Shown piece by piece: positions 34,759 through 43,099 of a DNA stretch of 64,000 bases. Where the stretch lies: NCBI RefSeq assembly GCF_000797445.1, contig NZ_JSWF01000029.1, forward strand, positions 62,001 to 126,000. Reading direction: 5' to 3'. Position 1 is the stretch's first letter. Each line of letters starts with the position of its first letter. The notes under the pieces were generated by a model that worked only from the letters and a program-made list of their open reading frames with translations, was not told the DNA's origin and made no database searches. Both the position numbers and the translations under genes were made by a program. Origin of the DNA: Lacinutrix jangbogonensis. Lineage in GTDB: Bacteria > Bacteroidota > Bacteroidia > Flavobacteriales > Flavobacteriaceae.

Positions 34759-35522
34759 GATTAAAAATGTGTTTGGTGTCTTTATTTAGTTGTATTATTT
34801 TGTTTTCTTGCAAAAAAGAAAGCAACAAAACTATTGTCATTTCTAATACATCACTTAAAAATATTGAAAGCTCAAAAATATTAAGCTACATCATTAATCC
34901 TAAAAAACAATCCTTAAAATTCTACTGGAAAAATAAAGAAGATTCTATTCTTAAAACCTTTAAAAACATTAAAACTGAAGTGGAAAGTAATAATGAAGCG
35001 TTAGTTTTTGCAATGAATGGTGGGATGTTTAAAAAAGACTTTTCACCTCAAGGATTATATATAGAAAATGGTGAAAAAGTAACAAAATTAGATACTATTA
35101 ATAAAGGATATGGTAACTTTTATCTACAACCAAACGGTGTGTTTTCAATAACTAAAAGTGGCATCCCGACAATTACTACTACTAAAGAATTTATATATAA
35201 TAAGGTCATAAACTATGCTACACAATCTGGACCAATGTTAGTTATTGATGGTGAATTACATTCAAAATTTAATAAAGGCTCCTCAAATTTAAATATTAGA
35301 AACGGTGTTGGCATTTTGTCAAATGGAAATCTTTTATTCGCTATGTCTAAAGAGAAAATTAATTTTTATGACTTCGCTACTTTTTTTAAAAGCAATGGTT
35401 GTAAGGATGCGCTATATTTAGATGGTTTTGTGTCTAGAACCTATTTACCATCAAAAAATTGGGAACAATTAGAAGGCAACTTTGGAGTTATAATTGTCGA
35501 AACAAAATCTAAAGATAATTAA
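34755..35522 (+). CDS. phosphodiester glycosidase (NAGPA/DUF2233) family lipoprotein
   Basis: 255 residues with a lipoprotein signal (ending ILFSC, Cys 19). The catalytic fold shows AMNGGMF (near 79), SPQGLYIENGE (near 93) and GVGILSNGNLLFAMS. The family resembles the uncovering enzyme NAGPA and exopolysaccharide-associated proteins that cleave phosphodiester-linked sugars. It probably acts in the periplasm or at the outer membrane. Last gene of the SDR-HD-NAGPA operon. Confidence 0.85.
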   Translation: MRLKMCLVSLFSCIILFSCKKESNKTIVISNTSLKNIESSKILSYIINPKKQSLKFYWKNKEDSILKTFKNIKTEVESNNEALVFAMNGGMFKKDFSPQGLYIENGEKVTKLDTINKGYGNFYLQPNGVFSITKSGIPTITTTKEFIYNKVINYATQSGPMLVIDGELHSKFNKGSSNLNIRNGVGILSNGNLLFAMSKEKINFYDFATFFKSNGCKDALYLDGFVSRTYLPSKNWEQLEGNFGVIIVETKSKDN

Positions 35523-35526
35523 TAAG

Positions 35527-35546
35527 ATTCCTGCCATCGCAGGAAT
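35527..35546. repeat. short palindrome, ATTCCTGC-type
   Basis: Perfect ATTCCTGC CATC GCAGGAAT between the NAGPA-like gene and the AlbA_2 gene. A variant of the TTTCCG palindromes and another common flavobacterial form. Confidence 0.8.
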
Positions 35547-35555
35547 GACAGAAGC

Positions 35556-36689
35556 ATGATCAATAAACGTCTTTTAATTAAAAACCTATTAGCTCAGAAC
35601 GATGAGAATAGTTTTTATGATAAAAAAAGAAAAATAGATATTGGTCAAAAGGAAGGCAAAGCTAAGTTTTTAAAACACATTTGTGCATTGTCTAATAGCA
35701 ATCCAAAAAACAATTCTTTTATTGTTATTGGCGTAGAAGATGAGGATAATAACATTCGTGGTGTTGATTTTTTTGACGACTCTAAAATTCAAAATCTTAT
35801 TAATGCTTATCTCTCCAATCCACCAATTGTACAATACGAAAACATTCCGTTTCCACATTTACCTGACGACAAGGTGGTTGGCTTAGTAACTATTCGTGCT
35901 ATTGAAGGCTTAACTTCTCTAAGAAAAAACATTTGGAAGTATTACGGTGGTACTGTATTTTTTAGAGATGGAAGCATGAGTATGCCTAAGGTTTTTAAAA
36001 GCGTTATTAAAGATGTAAACTCCAAAGTTGTTGCTGCTATCGAGAGCCATTCTCATAATAATATAGAACACACGCTTGATGGTGTTTTCGATTTTATGAA
36101 CAAACGAAAGGACTACAATCCACAATATAAAGTCTTTAAAGAGTATTTTGTGGTGTGTTGGGCTGGACAAAAAAAAGAAGTAAAAGACGAGATATTCTTT
36201 TCTCGTGTCGATATAGAACTTATTAATGAGCAAGTGCGCTTATTTTATTCCACTTTAGATGAAGTCGCTATCTCTTTTGATAATGACAGCTTTAAAATTG
36301 TTGAATATGTGTCTTTAGGGCTTCAGAATAACTATAAATATTATCCTCTAGAGGAAACAGTCATTCAGTTTCATGATAATGCAAATTATAGCATTGATTC
36401 TACTTTAGTATTTCAGCCTCCAGAATTCGATAAAAAAGTATTGCATCATATTTACAATGCTAATAGTGCTTTGATAGAGCATCTCAAAAAAGGAAGCAAG
36501 CTAAAAGCTACCCAAGAAAACGATCTCAATAATTTACCTGCTATGTTGCTAATTTGTTACCTAAACGGATTTCATGAAGCCATTGAAAAACTGAATGAAG
36601 CTAAACCTTATTTAAAAGGCCATAGTAATAAAGTTTATAATAAATATAAGGAGTCTATAAGAATTTTACGCAAAGTGAAATATAATTAA
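35556..36689 (+). CDS. AlbA_2 (Schlafen-like) ATP-binding domain protein
   Basis: 377 residues. The N-terminal part (about 20-150) resembles the AlbA_2/divergent AAA-4 domain of putative transcriptional regulators: KEGKAKFLKHICALSNSNP, then SFIVIGVEDEDNNIRGVD. The C-terminal 200 residues match nothing I recognise. There is no signal peptide. Related domains occur in nucleic-acid-binding and defence-linked proteins, but there is no partner gene here to support a defence role. An IS3-family element inserted 55 bases after its stop. Confidence 0.7.
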   Translation: MINKRLLIKNLLAQNDENSFYDKKRKIDIGQKEGKAKFLKHICALSNSNPKNNSFIVIGVEDEDNNIRGVDFFDDSKIQNLINAYLSNPPIVQYENIPFPHLPDDKVVGLVTIRAIEGLTSLRKNIWKYYGGTVFFRDGSMSMPKVFKSVIKDVNSKVVAAIESHSHNNIEHTLDGVFDFMNKRKDYNPQYKVFKEYFVVCWAGQKKEVKDEIFFSRVDIELINEQVRLFYSTLDEVAISFDNDSFKIVEYVSLGLQNNYKYYPLEETVIQFHDNANYSIDSTLVFQPPEFDKKVLHHIYNANSALIEHLKKGSKLKATQENDLNNLPAMLLICYLNGFHEAIEKLNEAKPYLKGHSNKVYNKYKESIRILRKVKYN

Positions 36690-36783
36690 AGAGAATTAAC
36701 CAAGTACACAAGATTCACGACCAACTATACATTGAGCAACATTCTGACCCGTCCTGAAATAAGGCTACATAATTTTAAACATT

Positions 36784-37155
36784 ATGTATAGAAATGACAA
36801 AGTAATTAGACGTTACAGTGAACCTTTTAAATTAAAAATTTTAGCCGAACTTACAATCGGAAAACACACAAAGAGCGAACTTTGTAAGCTCTACTCTATT
36901 GCACCTACAACAGTTAATGTGTGGATTAAAAAGTACAATCGTAAAGACTTAATGAATACCAGAGTAAAAGTGGAAACTAAAGACGAAATATCTAGAATTA
37001 AAGGGCTACAAAAAGAGATTGAACAGCTTAAAAAGCTACTTCTTAAAAAGGATCTCGATGCTATGGTGCAGGATTCTTATCTTGAAGTAGCTGCTGAAGA
37101 TCTTGGCTATAAATCAGTTAATGAACTAAAAAAAAAGCTAAGTATAAAGCCTTAA
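36784..37155 (+). CDS. IS3-family OrfA (helix-turn-helix)
   Basis: 123 residues: N-terminal helix-turn-helix (about 10-60, with KSELCKLYSIAPTTVNVWIKKY) and a C-terminal leucine-zipper-like helix (IKGLQKEIEQLKKLLLKKD). It binds the inverted repeats and is joined to OrfB by -1 frameshifting at 37131-37137 to make the transposase. Confidence 0.92.
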   Translation: MYRNDKVIRRYSEPFKLKILAELTIGKHTKSELCKLYSIAPTTVNVWIKKYNRKDLMNTRVKVETKDEISRIKGLQKEIEQLKKLLLKKDLDAMVQDSYLEVAAEDLGYKSVNELKKKLSIKP

Positions 37156-38006
37156 TTAAAGCTAAAGAGAAATCTAAGAGATTTGCTTCTCTTTCAACTA
37201 TAGCTAGTTGTTTTGGACTTAAACGAGATGCGTATTACAAATACAAATCTAGAGCTGATAAGCATTTAGAACTGGAACAACAGATTATAAACATTGTTAG
37301 AAAAAGACGCAAATCTCTTCCTAGAGAAGGTGTGAGAAAACTTGTGAAATCATTAAACATAGATTTTACTAAAGCCAATATTAAAGTTGGTAGAGACACG
37401 CTATTTAATATTCTTAGAAAACACCAAATGCTAACACTTAGAAGGAAAACCAGCGCCAGAACAACGAACTCATATCATCGGTTTTATAAGTATAACAATA
37501 GTATAAAAGACCTAGAAATCACAAGACCAAATCAAGTTTGGGTTTCTGATATAACATACATTAGAACCGTAAAAGGATTTTGTTACTTAGCTTTAATAAC
37601 TGATATGTATTCTAGGAAAATAGTGGGTTATGACCTGAGTGACAGCTTGGAACTAAAAGGATGCGTCAGAGCACTTAATAAGGCTATTTATCAAGCTAAA
37701 AACATTAAAGGACTCATACACCACTCTGATAGAGGAATACAGTATTGCAGTAATGTATACACACAAATACTCAAAAGAAAAAAGGTAGACATTAGTATGA
37801 CCGAAGAAAATCATTGTTACGAAAACGCCATGGCAGAACGTGTAAATGGTATATTAAAAGATGAGTTTTATCTAGACCAAACCTTTGATAACCCAGCACA
37901 CGCAAAGAGAGCTGCAAAAAATGCAATTAATTTATACAACGAAGTAAGATTACATTTATCTTTAGATTATAAAACACCAAATATGGTATATCAATTATCA
38001 GCTTAA
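37131..38006 (+). CDS. IS3-family OrfB transposase (DDE integrase), made by -1 frameshift from OrfA
   Basis: Frame -1 to orfA. After slippage at A AAA AAG it reads KAKYKALIKAKEKSKRF and on to a TAA at 38006. The first ATG in frame (37332) falls inside the conserved region, so independent initiation there would truncate the protein. Catalytic residues are visible: D in VSDITYIRT, D in HHSDRGIQY, E in CYENAMAERVNG. Complete DDE domain, no stops. Confidence 0.92.
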   Translation, partial: KKAKYKALIKAKEKSKRFASLSTIASCFGLKRDAYYKYKSRADKHLELEQQIINIVRKRRKSLPREGVRKLVKSLNIDFTKANIKVGRDTLFNILRKHQMLTLRRKTSARTTNSYHRFYKYNNSIKDLEITRPNQVWVSDITYIRTVKGFCYLALITDMYSRKIVGYDLSDSLELKGCVRALNKAIYQAKNIKGLIHHSDRGIQYCSNVYTQILKRKKVDISMTEENHCYENAMAERVNGILKDEFYLDQTFDNPAHAKRAAKNAINLYNEVRLHLSLDYKTPNMVYQLSA

Positions 38007-38133
38007 TTCAATTTTAACCTGTAGCCATATTTCAGGACAAGACATTCAAACTTACGCATTACTATATATTTACAGTGCTAATAATTAATTATATAAACCT
38101 TAAACCACTTATTTCAATAAAGTAGCTAGTACT

Positions 38134-38163
38134 AAAAAATCCATACTTACGTATGGATTTTTT
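38134..38163 (-). terminator. terminator after the sdhCAB operon
   Basis: Perfect 13-bp stem AAAAAATCCATAC / GTATGGATTTTTT with loop TTAC and T runs on both strands. It lies 23 bases past the sdhB stop and can also stop transcription coming out of the IS. Confidence 0.92.
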
Positions 38164-38186
38164 AATTATATGTAAACTTTTAAATT

Positions 38187-38933
38187 TTACCCTTTTAATG
38201 AAGCAGATAAATACTCACGATTCATACGTGCAATATTTTCTAATGAAATTCCTTTTGGACATTCAACTTCACAAGCTCCAGTATTAGTACAGTTACCAAA
38301 ACCTTCGTCGTCCATTTGCTTAACCATATTTAAAACGCGGTCAGTAGCTTCAACTTTACCTTGTGGTAATAATGCAAATTGAGACACTTTTGCAGAAACA
38401 AATAACATAGCAGACGAGTTTTTACAACTCGCTACACAAGCTCCACATCCAATACATGTTGCAGCATCAAAAGCAGTATCTGCATCGTGTTTATCAATTG
38501 GAATTGCATTAGCGTCTTGCGTATTTCCAGAGGTGTTTACCGAAATAAACCCACCTGCTTGTTGAATACGATCAAAAGCGCTTCTATCTACAATTAAATC
38601 TTTAATAACAGGAAAAGCAGTTGCTCTCCATGGCTCAATAAAAATAGTATCGCCATCTTTAAAGCTTCTCATGTGCAATTGACAAACGGTTACCATAGAA
38701 TCTGGCCCATGTGCTTGTCCGTTAACAAACATAGAACAAGAACCACAAATACCTTCACGACAATCGTGGTCAAAAGCAACAGGTTCTTCACCTTTTTCTA
38801 TAAGCTCTTGATTTAATACATCCAGCATTTCTAAAAATGACATGTCAGGAGACACCTCTGTGATTGGATAATCAACAATTTTACCTTTATCGTTAGCGCC
38901 TTTTTGACGCCATATTTTCAACGTTAAATTCAT
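38187..38933 (-). CDS. sdhB: succinate dehydrogenase/fumarate reductase iron-sulfur subunit
   Basis: 248 residues. The [2Fe-2S] ligands lie in [10 protein letters not shown] plus a later Cys (TVCQ). The [4Fe-4S] site is [11 protein letters not shown], and the [3Fe-4S]-type site is [15 protein letters not shown]. It passes electrons from the flavoprotein SdhA to the quinone site at the membrane in the citric acid cycle. Last gene of sdhCAB, 9 bases after sdhA. Confidence 0.96.
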   Translation of the reverse strand: MNLTLKIWRQKGANDKGKIVDYPITEVSPDMSFLEMLDVLNQELIEKGEEPVAFDHDCREGICGSCSMFVNGQAHGPDSMVTVCQLHMRSFKDGDTIFIEPWRATAFPVIKDLIVDRSAFDRIQQAGGFISVNTSGNTQDANAIPIDKHDADTAFDAATCIGCGACVASCKNSSAMLFVSAKVSQFALLPQGKVEATDRVLNMVKQMDDEGFGNCTNTGACEVECPKGISLENIARMNREYLSASLKG

Positions 38934-38942
38934 AGCTCTTTA

Positions 38943-40940
38943 TTATTTGTAACTTCTCTCTTTAACTTCTATGTTTTCGTAAACTAAATCTTCTTTATGA
39001 AGTACAGCATCTTTTGGCTCTCCTTTAAATTCCCAAGCAGATACAAACTGAAATTCTTTACGACGCATCGCTTCACCTTCTGGTGTTTGATATTCATCTC
39101 TAAAGTGACCTCCTGCAGATTCTTCTCTTACTAAAGCATCTTTAGCAAATAACTCTCCTAATTCAAGGAAATCTGCAACACGACCGGCTTTTGCTAGTTC
39201 TTCATTATACTCGTTAGCTTCACCAGGAATTTTAACATCTTTCCAAAATTCTTCTCTTAACTCAGCAATTTCTGTAATCGCTTCTTTAAGATCTTTTTCG
39301 TTTCTGGCCATTCCACATTTATTCCACATGATTTTTCCTAATTTCTTATGGAAGTAATCTACAGAATGTGTTCCGTTATTATTAACTAGTTTATCTATAA
39401 TTTCAGTTGCGCTTTTCTCAGCTTCATCAAATTCTTTTGAATCTATCGAGATTGGTCCTGTTCTAATATCATCAGCTAAATAATCTCCAATAGTGTATGG
39501 TAATACAAAATAACCATCTGCTAATCCTTGCATTAATGCAGAGGCTCCTAATCGGTTAGCTCCATGATCAGAGAAATTAGCTTCTCCAATAGCATACAAG
39601 CCAGGTACGGTAGTCATTAAATTATAATCTACCCAAATACCACCCATTGTATAATGCACAGCTGGATAAATCATCATTGGAGTTTCGTATGGGTTTTGAT
39701 CTACAATTTTCTCGTACATCTGAAATAGATTCCCGTACTTATTCTTAACAATTTCCTGACCTAATTTTCTAATTAATATTGCATCATCTTCATCTAAACC
39801 TTTTACATGCGCTTGCTCTTTTCCATAACGCATAAAAGCAGAAGCAAAATCCAAATACACAGCTTCTCCTGTTTTATTTACGCCATATCCAGCATCGCAA
39901 CGCTCTTTAGCTGCTCTAGAAGCAACATCTCTTGGAACAAGGTTCCCAAAAGCAGGGTAACGGCGTTCTAAATAATAATCTCTATCGTCTTCAGCAAGTT
40001 GTGTTGGCTTTAAACTTCCATCACGAATAGCTTCGACATCTTTTTTATGTTTTGGCACCCAAATACGTCCATCGTTTCTTAAGGATTCAGACATCAAAGT
40101 TAACTTCGATTGATGGTCTCCAGAAACAGGAATACATGTTGGGTGAATTTGTGTATAACAAGGATTTGCAAAATAAGCACCACGTTTGTGTGCTTTCCAT
40201 GCAGCCGTTACGTTAGATCCCATGGCATAGGTTGAAAGGTAAAATGCATTACCATAACCTCCAGTTCCTAAAACAACAGCATGAGCAGAATGACGTTCAA
40301 TTTCACCAGTAACTAAGTTACGTGCAATAATCCCTCTTGCTTTTCCATCTACAATAACAACGTCTAACATTTCGTGACGTGTGTGCATTTTTATTTTACC
40401 ACGCCCAATTTGGCGGTTCATAGCAGAATAAGCACCTAATAATAATTGTTGACCTGTTTGTCCCTTCGCGTAAAATGTACGCGATACTAATACACCTCCA
40501 AATGAGCGGTTGTCTAATAGACCACCATAATCTCGAGCAAAAGGAACACCTTGAGCGACACATTGGTCGATAATATTTGTAGACACCTCAGCTAAGCGAT
40601 GTACATTAGATTCTCTAGAGCGGTAATCTCCACCTTTTACGGTATCGTAGAATAATCTATAGGTAGAATCGCCATCGCCTTGATAATTTTTCGCTGCATT
40701 AATTCCGCCTTGTGCCGCAATTGAATGTGCACGCCTAGGCGAATCTTGAAAACAAAATGCTTTAACGTTATAACCAAGTTCTGCCAAAGTTGCAGCAGCA
40801 GATCCTCCAGCTAATCCTGTACCAACAATGATAACATCAATAAGACGCTTGTTAGCCGGGTTTACTAGGTTTATTTTATTTTTATGATTGGTCCATTTAT
40901 CTGCAATTGGACCTTGAGGTATTTTAGAATCTAAAGCCAT
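38943..40940 (-). CDS. sdhA: succinate dehydrogenase flavoprotein subunit
   Basis: 665 residues, the catalytic FAD subunit. Dinucleotide motif [11 protein letters not shown] near 39-49, the FAD-attachment His in [13 protein letters not shown] near 72, and the substrate-site HYTMGGI motif near 432. The long form is typical for Bacteroidota. It oxidises succinate to fumarate and sits between sdhC (15 bases) and sdhB (9 bases). Confidence 0.96.
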   Translation of the reverse strand: MALDSKIPQGPIADKWTNHKNKINLVNPANKRLIDVIIVGTGLAGGSAAATLAELGYNVKAFCFQDSPRRAHSIAAQGGINAAKNYQGDGDSTYRLFYDTVKGGDYRSRESNVHRLAEVSTNIIDQCVAQGVPFARDYGGLLDNRSFGGVLVSRTFYAKGQTGQQLLLGAYSAMNRQIGRGKIKMHTRHEMLDVVIVDGKARGIIARNLVTGEIERHSAHAVVLGTGGYGNAFYLSTYAMGSNVTAAWKAHKRGAYFANPCYTQIHPTCIPVSGDHQSKLTLMSESLRNDGRIWVPKHKKDVEAIRDGSLKPTQLAEDDRDYYLERRYPAFGNLVPRDVASRAAKERCDAGYGVNKTGEAVYLDFASAFMRYGKEQAHVKGLDEDDAILIRKLGQEIVKNKYGNLFQMYEKIVDQNPYETPMMIYPAVHYTMGGIWVDYNLMTTVPGLYAIGEANFSDHGANRLGASALMQGLADGYFVLPYTIGDYLADDIRTGPISIDSKEFDEAEKSATEIIDKLVNNNGTHSVDYFHKKLGKIMWNKCGMARNEKDLKEAITEIAELREEFWKDVKIPGEANEYNEELAKAGRVADFLELGELFAKDALVREESAGGHFRDEYQTPEGEAMRRKEFQFVSAWEFKGEPKDAVLHKEDLVYENIEVKERSYK

Positions 40941-40955
40941 AAATCTCTCTGTGTA

Positions 40956-41642
40956 TTAATGATTAAAAAAGTGAAAAAGTGCAATAAAAATGAATCCTAA
41001 TGGAATTCCAATTGCATAAACTTTACCAAATCCTATTAATCCTTTTGTGTATTTGTTATTTGCTCCAACCGATTGAAAGGCTGAGTTAAAACCATGTAGT
41101 AAGTGTAATGCTAGAAATACAAAAGAGATTACATACAATACAACTCTCCATCCATCTACAAATTTATGTTGTAAGTGCTCTAAATATCTGTAACCGCTTT
41201 CTGCATTGTTTGGATCTATAAGACCAGACATATCCCCATCAATAAACTTGATGCTTATTTCTGGAAACCAAAAGTCGTAAAAATGAAGTCCCATAAAACC
41301 TAGAATAGCTAGTCCACTCCAAATCATGTTTCTACTCATCCAAGAAGAATTTGCTCCTCCATTGTTTTTGGCATAACTAATTTGTCTTGCTTTGTTGTTT
41401 TTAATCTCTAAAACAAATCCCATTACAAAGTGAAACACTACACCCAAAATTAGCACTGGTTGTAATAGATATTGAATAACCCAAAACGTTCCCATAAAGT
41501 GTGACACATCGTTAAATATATCTGGACTAAATACAGAAAGGATGTTAATTGAGAAGTGTTGAAGTAAGAATACCATTAAGAAGAGTGCCGAAAGTGCCAT
41601 GGCAAACTTTCTTCCTATGGAAGAATTTAAAATTCCGCTCAT
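40956..41642 (-). CDS. sdhC: succinate dehydrogenase cytochrome b subunit (SdhC, single-subunit anchor)
   Basis: 228-residue membrane anchor with five predicted spans. His residues in several of them (FLLQHFSIN, VFHFVMGF, MGLHFYDFW, LHLLHGFNSAFQ) can ligate two haems. This is the one-protein, di-haem type, as in Bacillus and Bacteroides, so no SdhD is expected. First gene of sdhCAB. Confidence 0.94.
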   Translation of the reverse strand: MSGILNSSIGRKFAMALSALFLMVFLLQHFSINILSVFSPDIFNDVSHFMGTFWVIQYLLQPVLILGVVFHFVMGFVLEIKNNKARQISYAKNNGGANSSWMSRNMIWSGLAILGFMGLHFYDFWFPEISIKFIDGDMSGLIDPNNAESGYRYLEHLQHKFVDGWRVVLYVISFVFLALHLLHGFNSAFQSVGANNKYTKGLIGFGKVYAIGIPLGFIFIALFHFFNH

Positions 41643-41741
41643 TATTTTTGTAGTTAAAGTATTGTTCTTACAAAGATAACGAGGAACATGTGCCCAAACA
41701 AATTTTACTAGTTTTTAAAATTTATTTAGAATGAATATAAG

Positions 41742-42977
41742 TTAAAAGTTAAATCTTGGGTTAACTATAGAATTATAGATAGATCCAAATTGATAGCTAA
41801 AACCAACATTAACTCTATAGTTATAACCAGATTGCAATTGCTGTTGCTGAAGCAGTAACTCTTCTAAAGAAACATCTCCTGCTGGAAGGTTAACTTGATT
41901 TCTAGTAATCCTATAATTACCTCCAACATTAAAATTAAACCCTTTAAAAACTCTAATGTTTGCTCCCAAATAAAAGCCTAAAGAATTTAGGGTTATATCG
42001 TGTAAAAATTGATTAAACGAAGCTTCTCCGTTAATGTTTCCCCATTCTTGTCTTACACTTCCTCCTAACAAAACAGAATGTTGCCATAGTAATTCATTAA
42101 CTTCATCAAAGACTGAACGCTCGATATAATCGTTATATCGAATTCCATTTCGGTAAGATAAAATAAGTTGTTTTTTGGCAGAGTTTTCGTATTTAAAAAA
42201 ATTATATTCTATAGCAGGCTGAAACTGTAAATAGTTGTCAAAATTACTAAATGTTGACGTTCCCGTTCTACCAAAAAAACCATAAGACCAATGGTCATTT
42301 ATACTTATAATATAGTTAACATTTAAATACTTGTTATTGTTAATTGCTACAATATCAGTACCGTCATAAGTAAATGTGGATTTATTTTCACTGAATCCCG
42401 CATTTAAAGAAAATTTATTTTGTTCTGTTACTCGTTTTGCAGAAACATTAAAATTTAAATTAGAAGAGTTATTAGCTTCTTGTCCTCTAAAATTACCACC
42501 AGCACCTAGTCTAAACACCCAATAATTCCAGGGATCATTAATGTCCTCTTTATTTTCCTCATCTGCCGGTTTTGGAACAGATACTGATACATCATAATAG
42601 TTCCCTGTGGCTATCCAGAAACGCACTAAACCTAGTTTTATATATTCTAATATATTGTTTCGTCTATCATCACTAGTCATATTAGAATCTAGAAAAAATT
42701 CTAATTTGAAATTAATAGACTCTAATTGGTTTTTTCCAATAAAATCTATTTCGTATTGTCTTCCTCCAGAACCATTTCCTTGGGTTACAAAAAAAAGATG
42801 AACATTGCCAAGACTCTGGTCTCTTACAAACTCCACATGCCCTAAGTTTTGTTTAATATACGTATTATCACACACGTTACAATCTAGAAATATTTTGAGG
42901 ACTTCATTTGAATTTTCTTGACCGCAAACAACACTTGTAAATAATAAGGAAAGTAAAAGAATAGAAGATTTTATCAT
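41742..42977 (-). CDS. outer-membrane beta-barrel protein of unknown function
   Basis: About 411 residues from the ATG at 42977 (MIKSSILLL); an upstream GTG at 43013 would add 12 residues in front of a good signal peptide and is unlikely. After the signal (to VVCGQ) comes a conserved globular part (LKIFLDCNVCDNTYIKQ, with an FVRDQSLGNVHLFF strand). From about residue 145, alternating strands typical of a beta-barrel (for example DHWSYGFFGRTGTSTFSNF) run to the final aromatic (NPRFNF). I recall this two-part family in Bacteroidota but know of no function. Confidence 0.75.
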   Translation of the reverse strand: MIKSSILLLSLLFTSVVCGQENSNEVLKIFLDCNVCDNTYIKQNLGHVEFVRDQSLGNVHLFFVTQGNGSGGRQYEIDFIGKNQLESINFKLEFFLDSNMTSDDRRNNILEYIKLGLVRFWIATGNYYDVSVSVPKPADEENKEDINDPWNYWVFRLGAGGNFRGQEANNSSNLNFNVSAKRVTEQNKFSLNAGFSENKSTFTYDGTDIVAINNNKYLNVNYIISINDHWSYGFFGRTGTSTFSNFDNYLQFQPAIEYNFFKYENSAKKQLILSYRNGIRYNDYIERSVFDEVNELLWQHSVLLGGSVRQEWGNINGEASFNQFLHDITLNSLGFYLGANIRVFKGFNFNVGGNYRITRNQVNLPAGDVSLEELLLQQQQLQSGYNYRVNVGFSYQFGSIYNSIVNPRFNF

Positions 42978-43099
42978 TACTGATTTAATTGATTGATTGA
43001 AAGATGAGTGCACAAATTACACTTAAACAAAACGGCTCCTTTCCGCTTTTAGTTTATTTTAACAAAAAATCAATACTTTAGCTCTAATATAAAGGCGCT

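Larger units (their letters stand above)
36745..38044 (+). mobile_element. intact IS3-family insertion sequence, 1300 bp
   Basis: Ends are 5'-TG...CA-3'. The 25-bp imperfect inverted repeats (21 of 25 match) share the core GTCCTGAAATA at 36751 and its inverse at 38028-38038. The 3-bp target duplication TTC is present at 36742-36744 and 38045-38047. It carries orfA and orfB in the -1 frame relation with a slippery A AAA AAG (37131-37137). All parts for transposition look intact, so the copy is probably recent and possibly active. Confidence 0.93.

Noticed and set aside
35556-38044. Defence island made of the AlbA_2 protein and IS element
   Set aside because: No restriction, nuclease or toxin-antitoxin partner; flanks are housekeeping genes.
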